This document shows, one piece after another, positions 7,781 through 15,332 of a DNA stretch of 64,000 nucleotides. The stretch spans positions 62,001-126,000 of the forward strand of contig NZ_AP025285.1 in assembly GCF_023168405.1 (NCBI RefSeq), read 5' to 3'. The stretch comes from Leptogranulimonas caecicola (GTDB lineage Bacteria > Actinomycetota > Coriobacteriia > Coriobacteriales > Atopobiaceae). Numbering within the stretch: the stretch's first letter is position 1; each line of letters begins with the position of its first letter. The translations under genes were made by a program, and so were the position numbers. Under the pieces are notes generated by a model. It was given only the letters and a program-made list of their open reading frames with translations, was not told where the DNA came from and searched no databases.

Positions 7781-10700
7781 ATGGCAAGAAAATTCAAGTC
7801 AATGGATGGCAACGAGGCCGCAGCCTGGGTCTCTTATGCCTTCACCGAGGTGGCGAGCATTTATCCCATCACGCCATCCAGCCCCATGGCTGATCATGTG
7901 GATCAGTGGGCTGCTCAGGGTCTCAAGAACATCTTTGGCACCCCGGTGAAAATCCAGGAGATGGAGTCTGAGGCCGGCGCCGCCGGCGCTGTTCACGGCT
8001 CTCTGGGCGCTGGCGCCCTCACCACCAGCTACACGGCCTCCCAGGGTCTGCTGCTGATGATCCCCAACATGTACAAGATGGCCGGCGAGGGCCTGCCCAA
8101 CGTGCTGCATGTGAGCGCCCGTACCGTGGCCACCCAGGCCCTCAACATCTTTGGCGACCACTCCGACGTTATGGCTTGCCGCCAGACCGGCTATGCCATG
8201 CTGGCTGAGGGCAACGTCCAGGAGGTCATGGACCTGGCTCCTGTGGCCCACCTGGCCGCCATCGAGGGCAGCGTGCCCTTCCTCAACTTCTTCGATGGCT
8301 TCCGCACCTCTCACGAGATCCAGAAGGTGGCCACCTGGGATTTCGAGGACCTCAAGGACATGGTCGACATGGACGCCGTCCAGGCCTTCCGCGACCATGC
8401 GCTCAACCCCGAGCACCCCACCGCCCGCGGCTCCCACGAGAACGGCGACATCTTCTTCCAGCATCGCGAGGCGTGCAACAGCGCGTACAACGCGCTGCCC
8501 CAGATCGTCCAGGGCTACATGGACAAGATCAACGAGAAGCTGGGCACCAGCTATCACCTCTTCGACTACTACGGCGCCGCCGACGCCGACCGCGTAGTGG
8601 TCTGCATGGGCTCCTTCTGCGACACCCTGGAAGAGGTCATCGACTACCTCAACGCTCACGGCGAGAAGGTAGGCCTCGTCAAGGTGCGCCTCTATCGTCC
8701 TTGGTCTGTAGAGGACTTCGCCGCTGCTCTGCCCAAGACCGTCAAGAAGATCGCCGTGCTCGACCGCACCAAGGAGCCCGGCTCCATTGGCGAGCCTCTC
8801 TACCAGGACGTCATCACCTCCCTGGTAGAGGCCGGCATCACCGAGATCCCCGTCATCGGCGGTCGCTACGGCCTGGGCTCCAAGGACGAGCCTCCTGCAG
8901 CCGCCTTCGCCGTCTACGAGGAGCTCAAGAAGGATGAGCCCAAGCGCGAGTTCACCATCGGCATCGAGGATGACGTCACCTTCCTCTCCCTGCCTATGGA
9001 CCCGGATGCCCCCAACACCGCTGCCCCTGGCACCATCGAGTGCAAGTTCTGGGGCCTGGGCGGCGACGGCACCGTGGGCGCCAACAAGAACTCCATCAAG
9101 ATCATCGGCGACCACACCGACAAGTACGTGCAGGCCTACTTCCAGTACGACTCCAAGAAGACCGGCGGCGTGACCGTAAGCCACCTGCGCTTTGGCGACT
9201 CTCCCATCCGCGCTCCTTACTACGTCACCAAGGCCGACTTCGTGGCCTGCCACAACCCCAGCTACATCATCAAGGGCTTCAAGATGGTCCGCGACGTCAA
9301 GCCGGGCGGCATCTTCCTGGTGAACTCCCAGTGGTCCGACGAGGAGTTCGCCGAGCACCTGCCTGCTGAGGCCAAGCGCTATATTGCCGAGAACAACGTC
9401 AACGTCTACCTGATCGATGCCATCGACTTGGCCCAGAAGGTGGGCATGGGCAAGCGCACCAACACCGTGCTGCAGTCCGCCTTCTTCGCCCTGGCAGACA
9501 TCCTGCCTGCCGAGGAGGCCCTCCAGTACATGAAGGACGCCGCCACCAAGTCTTACTCAAAGAAGGGCGACGCCGTGGTGGCCGCCAACCACAAGGCTAT
9601 CGACGCCGGCGCCACCGCCTTCCACAAGTTCGAGGTGCCCGCTGACTGGGCCAACGCCACCGAGGTCGTCGAGGACGAGACCCTGCGTGGCCGCGACGCC
9701 ATCGTCGAGCAGGTCCAAAAGATCATGAACCCCATCAACCGCATGGACGGCGACAGCCTGCCTGTGAGCGCCTTCGCAAAGAACGCCGACGGCGCCTGGG
9801 AGCTCGGTGCTTCCGCCTACGAGAAGCGCGGCACTGCAGTTATGGTTCCTCGCTGGGATCCCGAGAAGTGCATCCAGTGCAACAACTGCGCCTATGTGTG
9901 CCCCCACGCCGCCATCCGTCCCATCGTCATGGACGCCGAGGAGCAGGCCAACGCTCCTGAGGCCATGAAGACTCTGGAGCTCAAGGTCCCCAAGAACACC
10001 GGCTACACCTTCACGGTTGCCGTGTCCCCGCTGGACTGCATGGGTTGCTACAACTGCCTCTCCGCATGCCCCAAGTCCACCCAGGAGGACGGTGGCGCCC
10101 TCACCATGGTGTCTCAGGCCGAGGAAGCCGACCAGATTCCTGTCTGGGACTACGCGGTCAACGATGTCACCGAGAAGCGCGAGCTCTTTAGCGACAAGAA
10201 CACCCGCGGCAGCCAGTTCTCCATGCCCATGTTGGAGTTCTCTGGCTCTTGCGCCGGCTGCGCCGAGACCAGCTATGCTCGTCTCGTCACCCAGCTCTTC
10301 GGCGACCGTATGTTCATTTCCAACGCCACTGGTTGCTCCTCCATCTGGGGCAATCCTGCGGCCACCTCTCCCTTCACCTGCAACGCTGCCGGTCACGGCC
10401 CTGCCTGGAACAACTCCCTGTTCGAGGACAACGCCGAGCATGGCCTGGGCTTGCTCATCGGCTACAAGGCCGAGCAGAACCGCCTGGCCGCTCAGACCGA
10501 GAAGCTGCTGGAGGTCGAGGGCCTGCCCGAGGGCCTCAAAGAGGCTGCTACCGCATGGCTCGAGAACAGGGACACCACTGGCATCTCCCAGCAGGTCTCC
10601 GCTGACTATGCCTCTGCCTTGGTAAAGAGCGACAACCCCGTAGCCGAGGACATTGCCGCCAACAAGTCCTACCTGTCCAAGAAGTCCTTCTGGATCTTCG

Positions 10701-11356
10701 GCGGCGACGGCTGGGCTTATGACATCGGCTTTGGCGGCCTCGATCACGTGCTGGCTTCCGGCGAGAACGTGAATGTCTTCGTCTTCGACACCGAGGTCTA
10801 CTCCAACACCGGCGGCCAGGCCTCCAAGGCGTCCAACCTGGGCCAGGTTGCCCAGTTCGCCGCCTCCGGCAAGTCCATCAAGAAAAAGCCGCTGGCTGAG
10901 ATGATGATGAGCTACGGCTACGTCTATGTGGCTCAGGTGGCCATGGGCGCCAATCCCTCCCAGCTGCTCAAGGCCCTTGCTGAGGCCGAGGCCTACGACG
11001 GCCCTTCCCTCATCATCGGCTACAGCCCCTGCGAGATGCACTCCATCAAGAAGGGCGGCATGCTGCACTGCCAGGAGGAGCAGAAGCGCGCCGTGGATTG
11101 CGGCTACTGGAACCTGTTCCGCTTCAACCCCGCCGCTCCCGCCGGCAAGCGTTTTGTCTTGGATTCCAAGGCGCCCAAGGGCGGTTACCAGGAGTTCCTG
11201 GAGAACGAGAACCGCTATGCCTCGCTGCGCCGTTTCTTCCCGGACCGCGCTTCCGAGCTGTTCGCCGAGAACGAGCAGGCTGCCATGGATCGCTACGAGC
11301 ACCTGCTCAAGCTGCAGTCCATGTATGATCAGGCAGACGAGCCTGCCGAGAAGTAA
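7781..11356 (+). CDS. nifJ: pyruvate:ferredoxin (flavodoxin) oxidoreductase
   Basis: A 1191-aa single-chain enzyme, the usual length for this family. It converts pyruvate and CoA to acetyl-CoA and CO2 and passes electrons to ferredoxin or flavodoxin in anaerobic cytoplasm. Order: pyruvate-binding core with YPITPSSPM near the N-terminus, gamma-type domain in the middle, two 4Fe-4S clusters (CIQCNNCAYVCP and CMGCYNCLSACP, about residues 695-770), then the thiamine diphosphate domain with GDGWAYDIG (about 974) and SNTGGQASKA. The ATG at 7781 follows AAGGAGAGG and gives the standard N-terminus; the longer open frame upstream is not conserved. It is a single-gene unit with a strong terminator. Confidence 0.97.
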   Translation: MARKFKSMDGNEAAAWVSYAFTEVASIYPITPSSPMADHVDQWAAQGLKNIFGTPVKIQEMESEAGAAGAVHGSLGAGALTTSYTASQGLLLMIPNMYKMAGEGLPNVLHVSARTVATQALNIFGDHSDVMACRQTGYAMLAEGNVQEVMDLAPVAHLAAIEGSVPFLNFFDGFRTSHEIQKVATWDFEDLKDMVDMDAVQAFRDHALNPEHPTARGSHENGDIFFQHREACNSAYNALPQIVQGYMDKINEKLGTSYHLFDYYGAADADRVVVCMGSFCDTLEEVIDYLNAHGEKVGLVKVRLYRPWSVEDFAAALPKTVKKIAVLDRTKEPGSIGEPLYQDVITSLVEAGITEIPVIGGRYGLGSKDEPPAAAFAVYEELKKDEPKREFTIGIEDDVTFLSLPMDPDAPNTAAPGTIECKFWGLGGDGTVGANKNSIKIIGDHTDKYVQAYFQYDSKKTGGVTVSHLRFGDSPIRAPYYVTKADFVACHNPSYIIKGFKMVRDVKPGGIFLVNSQWSDEEFAEHLPAEAKRYIAENNVNVYLIDAIDLAQKVGMGKRTNTVLQSAFFALADILPAEEALQYMKDAATKSYSKKGDAVVAANHKAIDAGATAFHKFEVPADWANATEVVEDETLRGRDAIVEQVQKIMNPINRMDGDSLPVSAFAKNADGAWELGASAYEKRGTAVMVPRWDPEKCIQCNNCAYVCPHAAIRPIVMDAEEQANAPEAMKTLELKVPKNTGYTFTVAVSPLDCMGCYNCLSACPKSTQEDGGALTMVSQAEEADQIPVWDYAVNDVTEKRELFSDKNTRGSQFSMPMLEFSGSCAGCAETSYARLVTQLFGDRMFISNATGCSSIWGNPAATSPFTCNAAGHGPAWNNSLFEDNAEHGLGLLIGYKAEQNRLAAQTEKLLEVEGLPEGLKEAATAWLENRDTTGISQQVSADYASALVKSDNPVAEDIAANKSYLSKKSFWIFGGDGWAYDIGFGGLDHVLASGENVNVFVFDTEVYSNTGGQASKASNLGQVAQFAASGKSIKKKPLAEMMMSYGYVYVAQVAMGANPSQLLKALAEAEAYDGPSLIIGYSPCEMHSIKKGGMLHCQEEQKRAVDCGYWNLFRFNPAAPAGKRFVLDSKAPKGGYQEFLENENRYASLRRFFPDRASELFAENEQAAMDRYEHLLKLQSMYDQADEPAEK

Positions 11357-11421
11357 TTTCTCCCTGACTCGCATCCCGTGAGTCGCTCGTGAGCTACTTC
11401 TAAGTCGCTCGCATTGCTTGC

Positions 11422-11459
11422 AAGAGACCGCATTCCCCTTTGGGAGTGCGGTCTCTTTT
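11422..11459 (+). terminator. nifJ terminator
   Basis: AAGAGACCGCATTCCC and GGGAGTGCGGTCTCTT form a 16-bp stem with one G-T type mismatch, a 4-nt loop and a TTTT tail. Confidence 0.9.
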
Positions 11460-11552
11460 GCGTTGGGAGCTCTTCTTGGCAGGTGCTCACTTGCAACTAA
11501 GGCCTTCATGGGAAGTATTTTGGCGCCGTGTGCGTTATGAGGCGGGTCTAGG

Positions 11553-11578
11553 CACTGGAGTTTTGTAAAACCCCAGTG
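11553..11578. repeat. decayed copy of palindrome family E
   Basis: A 26-nt near-palindrome (CACTGGAGTTTTG with complement-like right half) matches the perfect 26-nt palindrome at 53337-53362. Weaker similarity extends on both sides (TTAT...GGTCT before, GCC...AGCCTT after), so it looks like an eroded element rather than a chance match. Confidence 0.6.
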
Positions 11579-11711
11579 CCCACTAGCCTTGTGAGCAAGC
11601 TGGCTTGACCTCAGGGATTCTGCAGGGGCTTGTTTCATAGGGACCGCACTCGGAACCAAAGGCGTTTTCGGTTCTAACTGCAATCCCGTTGGAAGGCAGA
11701 TAAGCCCGGCG

Positions 11712-11765
11712 GCAGGCGATAAAAAGGGATGTTGACCCAGGTCAACATCCCTTTTTATCGCCTGC
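11712..11765. terminator. 26-bp perfect inverted repeat, bidirectional terminator candidate
   Basis: The arms 11712-11737 and 11740-11765 are exact complements with a 2-nt spacer and contain A5/T5 blocks. They lie between nifJ on the plus strand and the small acidic gene on the minus strand. This is unusually long for a plain terminator. Confidence 0.7.
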
Positions 11766-11813
11766 TATTTGTTCTGGGACCACTCACTTGTAGCCAAGAA
11801 TTGTGCTGGAAGG

Positions 11814-11993
11814 TTAATCCTCCAGCTTGATGTCGCGCACTTCCACAACGCCTTCAACGTCGTCGGGATCAGTGGTGAGAGGCGCATCTACGCCCTCGGT
11901 TTCCTGCTCCACAGAGTTGGCGCCTTCCACCATCATGGGGTCGGCTTCGCCGGCTTTTACTTCGTCCACTTTTTTCTGGGTGTCGCTGCACAT
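11814..11993 (-). CDS. small acidic protein, 59 aa, unknown function
   Basis: ATG at 11991-11993 is preceded by GGAGGAACC, and the frame runs to TAA at 11814. The product begins MCSDTQKKVDEVKAG, is very rich in Glu and Asp, has one Cys near the start and no membrane segment. It lies downstream of the YitT-type gene on the same strand but behind that gene's hairpin at 12110-12142. The good ribosome site and strongly biased composition support translation. I do not recognise a family; it could be a regulatory or metal-handling peptide, but nothing shows this. Confidence 0.55.
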   Translation of the reverse strand: MCSDTQKKVDEVKAGEADPMMVEGANSVEQETEGVDAPLTTDPDDVEGVVEVRDIKLED

Positions 11994-12109
11994 GGTTCCT
12001 CCGGTAGGTGTAAGGGTTTTGCTTCATGCAAAACGCTGCTAGAAAGGGTTTTACCCGGCAATGGGGGTGACTATGTCCAAGCAGCTGCTCAGGGGCCTCA
12101 TCAACAAAG

Positions 12110-12142
12110 AAGCCATAGCAGCTCTTGCGGCGGCTATGGCTT
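12110..12142 (-). terminator. terminator of the YitT-type gene
   Basis: AAGCCATAGC (12110-12119) and GCTATGGCTT (12133-12142) pair perfectly; on the minus strand the stem is followed by CTTTGTTG. Confidence 0.65.
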
Positions 12143-12188
12143 CAGCGTAGGGGCGGTGGGGGAGCGAGGTGGCAGAGTTTCTCGGCAG

Positions 12189-13118
12189 CTAGATGGAGCG
12201 AAAGCCTCGACCGATGATCTCAGAGCTGCTCACCATGGTCATGAAGCTTTGAGGCTCGTGTTCGGCGAGGAAGGCGCGGAAGCGGACGGCCTCGGGTCGG
12301 GAGAGCACCACGGTGATTTGGGTCATGGGCTTGCCGGAGAACGCGCCTTGGACTTGGGTGAGGGTAGCGGTGCGGTAGAGCTGGTTGACCAAAAAGTCGA
12401 TGGCGGCGGCAGGGTCGGGGCAGAGCACGGTGCAGACCTTGGATTGGTTGAAGCCCTCGATGGCGTTGTCCACGATGAGGGTTTTGGCGAGAAGGCCCAG
12501 GATGCAGAGGAGGCCCGTCTCGGCACCGTAGAGAAAGACGGCGACAGCGACGATGGCGCCGTCGGTGGCAAGCAGGGCTTGGCCCACGCGAAGGTGGGTG
12601 CGGCGCTTGAGGATGAGGGCAAGGATGTCAGTGCCGCCAGTGGAGGCGCCCACGTTGAAGACAAGCGCGCTGCCCATAGCCGGCAACATTACGGCGAAGC
12701 AGAGCTCGAGCAGGGGGTTGGAGGTGAGCGGGGTGACTCGGGGCCAGATGATTTCGATGAGCGAGACGTAGAAGGAGAGGGCGAAGGAGGCGAAGACAGT
12801 CCAGCCCATGGTGCGAAGATCCAGCAGGATGAGGCCGGCGACCACCAGGACCACGTTGAGCATCCACATGAAGTCGCCTACGTCGAATTGGGGCAGCAGT
12901 GTGGAAAGGATGATGGAGAGGCCCGAGGTGCCGCCCAAAGCGAAGTGGTTGGGCGCCTTGAAGATGACGATGCCTATGGCGGTGAGCAACAGTCCCATGT
13001 TCACAAAGAAGAAAGTGCGTCTAAAGCTGGGGAGCTCTCGGCGGCGGCGCATGCGCTCGCCGTTGGCTTTGTCTTCGGGGGTGGCGTTGATTCCTGGAGG
13101 TATCAGGGGCATGTCCAT
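12189..13118 (-). CDS. YitT-family membrane protein with C-terminal DUF2179 domain
   Basis: A 309-aa protein. After a basic N-terminal tail come about five membrane segments (for example FFFVNMGLLLTAIGIVIF and VLVVAGLILLDLRTMGWTVF), with the family-typical stretch GGTSGLSIILS and GASTGGTDILALIL. A soluble C-terminal domain of about 90 residues follows (KPMTQITVVLSRPEA), typical of DUF2179. The physiological role of this family is not established. The ATG at 13118 is followed by another at 13112; neither has a strong ribosome site. The word TTTCTCGGCA directly abuts the stop codon. It is transcribed alone. Confidence 0.85.
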   Translation of the reverse strand: MDMPLIPPGINATPEDKANGERMRRRRELPSFRRTFFFVNMGLLLTAIGIVIFKAPNHFALGGTSGLSIILSTLLPQFDVGDFMWMLNVVLVVAGLILLDLRTMGWTVFASFALSFYVSLIEIIWPRVTPLTSNPLLELCFAVMLPAMGSALVFNVGASTGGTDILALILKRRTHLRVGQALLATDGAIVAVAVFLYGAETGLLCILGLLAKTLIVDNAIEGFNQSKVCTVLCPDPAAAIDFLVNQLYRTATLTQVQGAFSGKPMTQITVVLSRPEAVRFRAFLAEHEPQSFMTMVSSSEIIGRGFRSI

Positions 13119-13236
13119 GGCGGGCGAGACTCTTTTCGCGGGAATTGAAAGATCGAGGGATAGGGTGGGTGCCTGGCAAGAGGTTCGGGCGCAGAGGGCG
13201 CGATGAACGCGCTTTTGCCAGGCGAGGCAGTGCGGA

Positions 13237-14808
13237 TTAGCGGTCGCTCATGTTGAAGCGGTCGCGCATGTTCACGCTAGTGGTAAAGAGCACCGATGCC
13301 AAGACGTCGTCGGTGGCTTTTTGGATGAGGTCGCAAGTTTTTTGGTTAGCGGCTTCGAGCGCCTGTGTGAGCTGGGCGCCTCCTAGCTGGGCGCAGGCAG
13401 CGTCGGTGGCTTCTACCTGGGCATGGCCTTGGCCTAGGGTGGCGTCTTGGTAGGCAGAAACGGTATTCCAGTTGCTGCCAAACTGGGCGTCGGCCAGGGC
13501 GGCGAGGATGCGGTTCTCCCAGTAGAAGGTCTCGGTGGTGGTGCGAGAGGCCACGTCCAGGTAGGCCGGGATGGAGTGGACGTTGGTGTAGAGCGGGATG
13601 AAGGTGGAGTAGGTCATGTCGCCCATGGCGGTCCATTGGATCGCCTTCAGGCCCTCAGGCGCATAGGGGCGGATCTGGATCAAGGCGCACTCGTTGTTGC
13701 GGTTGATGCCTATGGTGCGATAGTACTTGCGGGTGAGCTCGTTGCCGCGGGTGCCGTAAGGGTCGTAGGGCGTGTCCTGATAGTGGCTGGAGAGCACCTG
13801 CTTGACGTCTTCCACGGTGACCTTGTGCTCGGGCACGCGGCACCAGGGCAGATCGTCGCTCTCTGGCTGGTACTGGGCGTCGGGGCCGTCGTAGGTGTCC
13901 GAGGGGTTCAGGCAGCGCTGCATGTACCAGGCGCGGGGAGTGTTGTAGATGTGGTCGGTGTAATCGTGGCTGCCAAAGAGGATGCGGGGGTTCACGATGC
14001 GAGGCAGCCCGCGGAGGCGGTCCTTGTCGGTACTCATGGCGTTCACTGCAGAGGCCAACGCGCTTTTGGCGAGGGACTGAGGCATGGCCAGGTTGAGCTT
14101 GTGGTCGATGATGAAGTTGATGATGTCGGCGCTGGCAAGATACTCGCTGCCGTCACCGGTGGCGTCCAGAAGATCCAGGCGGTCGATGCCCAGCTGGTTG
14201 GGTTGGGTGACATAGGCGTTGTCGGGCACGCGGCGGGCGATCCAGTGGTGGCCGCCGATAGTCTCTAGGTACCAGACCTCGTTTTCATCGGAGAAGGCGA
14301 TGCCATTGGACTCGTAGGTGCCATAGCGCTCCAACAGCTGCCCTAGGCGAAGGACGCCTTCGCGGGCGGTGGTGATATAGGGAAGCACCAGGGTGACCAG
14401 GTCTTCCTCGCCAATGCCGCCCGGCTTCTCGGGGAGGTAGCCTGGCTGGCCTTGGGCGCCCTGGGCGGGCTGATAGGCCACCAGGGGGTCTGCGCCTAAG
14501 ACGCGGGGATTGGTGGTGATGGTCTCGGTGGCGCTCATGCCTACATTGAAGTCGTTGACGCCGGCTTCTGCCCAAATGCCCTCTTTGGGATCCACATTGG
14601 GCATGGCGGTATAGCGCTGAGGGGTCTCTGGCAGCTCGATATCCAGATGAGAGATGACGCAGTGGTAGTGGCGGGGCTGATCGGCAGGCTCGACCACCAC
14701 CATTTTCTTGGGGCAAAAGGCGCCGTCGCCGTCGTCCTCGTCGCGGGCGATCATGGTGGAGCCGTCGTAGGTGGCGCCCTTGCCTACCAACAATGTTGTG
14801 CAAGCCAT
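13237..14808 (-). CDS. pepD: C69-family dipeptidase, cytoplasmic
   Basis: A 523-aa peptidase of family C69 (N-terminal nucleophile fold), which cleaves dipeptides in the cytoplasm. The ATG at 14808 follows AGAGGA and gives MACTTLLVGKGATYDGS, placing the catalytic Cys at position 3 near the N-terminus as in the family; the longer frame from 14838 would bury it. EDDGDG, GINEWGV-like (AEAGVNDFNVGMS) and HHWIARRVPD segments are typical. It is divergent from a secreted relative at 15333, and the two probably handle peptides outside and inside the cell. Removal of the initiator residues would be needed for full activity. Confidence 0.9.
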   Translation of the reverse strand: MACTTLLVGKGATYDGSTMIARDEDDGDGAFCPKKMVVVEPADQPRHYHCVISHLDIELPETPQRYTAMPNVDPKEGIWAEAGVNDFNVGMSATETITTNPRVLGADPLVAYQPAQGAQGQPGYLPEKPGGIGEEDLVTLVLPYITTAREGVLRLGQLLERYGTYESNGIAFSDENEVWYLETIGGHHWIARRVPDNAYVTQPNQLGIDRLDLLDATGDGSEYLASADIINFIIDHKLNLAMPQSLAKSALASAVNAMSTDKDRLRGLPRIVNPRILFGSHDYTDHIYNTPRAWYMQRCLNPSDTYDGPDAQYQPESDDLPWCRVPEHKVTVEDVKQVLSSHYQDTPYDPYGTRGNELTRKYYRTIGINRNNECALIQIRPYAPEGLKAIQWTAMGDMTYSTFIPLYTNVHSIPAYLDVASRTTTETFYWENRILAALADAQFGSNWNTVSAYQDATLGQGHAQVEATDAACAQLGGAQLTQALEAANQKTCDLIQKATDDVLASVLFTTSVNMRDRFNMSDR

Positions 14809-15332
14809 AGCATTCCTCTCTGGTCGGTGAGCAGCCATTTTATTTTAAGACTCTGTCCCATAACTCTGGAACAAGGGGTAAAAGCCGGAAAAACGGCCTG
14901 GAAAAATTGCCATAAATATAGATAAATACGCATTGATATTCATATTTTAGTATTTAGCGCATAGTGCATAAATAAAAGACCGTGCAATTAAGAAATTGCG
15001 CTCCAATGTGTTAAAGAGCAGGTTAATCCTGTGTAGCGTCTTGTTAGGCACCCTATAGAAACGAATGAAAATCAACCGTTACCGCATAAAAACCCACCGC
15101 TCGTCGGTGAATAAGCACCCTTGGAAGCTTCAGTGACATATCGACAAAGAAGGGAGTATCCTTATAGTTGCTGAAAGGGAGCCAAAGCTTTGCGGACCCA
15201 TAGAGAGTAACCGGTCGCGAAGGGGGAGCGGCTCCGTGGAGCTGTTGGGGTTTGAGGCTTTTTGAGCCTTTCCCAGCACGTCTGTTGGCAGAGAGAGGGA
15301 CTCAATCCGGAGTCCCCGAGAAAGGGATGCCT
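14809..15332. promoter_or_regulatory. AT-rich divergent promoter region between two dipeptidase genes
   Basis: About 520 bases contain no gene. Around 14900-14985 lie several TATAAT-like boxes (ATAAATATAGATAAATA, TTTAGTATTTA), fitting promoters for both directions. Small hairpins are GCAATT-AAG-AATTGC near 14985 and CACCG-CGGTG near 15094. No known operator was recognised. Confidence 0.5.

Noticed and set aside
12061-12150. A 23-29 codon frame (MSKQLLRGLINKEA...) with a GGGGGTG before the inner ATG
   Set aside because: Its second half is the hairpin that serves as terminator of the minus-strand YitT-type gene; the Ala-rich ending is a by-product of the stem.
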